Origin: an uncultured Methylococcaceae bacterium | GTDB taxonomy: Bacteria > Pseudomonadota > Gammaproteobacteria > Methylococcales > Methylomonadaceae | DNA length: 5,970 nucleotides | Assembly (NCBI GenBank): GCA_903839795.1 | Contig: CAIMDR010000746.1 | Location: 1 to 5,970, forward strand | Direction of reading: 5' to 3' | Part shown: piece by piece, positions 5,960 through 5,970 of the stretch | How the letters are laid out: each line of letters opens with the position of its first letter | Numbering within the stretch: the first letter of the stretch is position 1 | Made by a program: the position numbers and the translations under genes | The notes under the pieces: model-generated | What the model was told of the DNA's origin: nothing | Seen by the model: only the letters and a program-made list of their open reading frames with translations | Databases searched by the model: none

Positions 5960-5970
5960 ATTATTTTTAT

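Overview
The window is a single-strand gene block, with every supported gene on the minus strand. In transcription order it reads: transketolase (tkt), two unrecognised repeat proteins, transaldolase (tal), and class II fructose-bisphosphate aldolase (fba, cut by the left window edge). No RNA genes, insertion sequences or CRISPR arrays were seen.

Organism: the base composition looks moderately AT-rich. Tkt, Tal and the E. coli FbaA-type aldolase all look gammaproteobacterial. Three enzymes of sugar-phosphate rearrangement side by side are what one expects where pentose regeneration is central, such as a ribulose monophosphate (RuMP) methylotroph or type I methanotroph, or less likely a Calvin-cycle autotroph. 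This is inference: no hexulose-phosphate synthase, RuBisCO or other diagnostic gene lies inside the window.

Layout: 5946-3952 encodes a full-length transketolase behind a strong ribosome binding site. A 117-base gap follows, then the repeat pair (3825-3139 and 3135-2344), only 3 bases apart and probably translationally coupled. A 207-base gap holds a long composite stem-loop and a candidate promoter. Then come tal (2136-1150), a 102-base gap with a 10-bp stem-loop, and fba (1047 to the edge, about 10 residues short of its C-terminus).

The most interesting content is the repeat pair. Both proteins look membrane-anchored with a cytoplasmic C-terminal part that carries a short motif, [S/T]-[G/K/R]-V-x-[K/R]-Y-[L/M], four times in the first protein and eleven times in the second. 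Both end in nearly the same terminal copy. The first protein also has a signal peptide and a duplicated YPAADFxPEVLY element in its predicted periplasmic part. No known function is recognised. Multivalent short motifs on a membrane anchor, between sugar-phosphate enzyme genes, suggest a scaffold or tethering system, possibly for enzymes of the neighbouring pathway. That role is a hypothesis.
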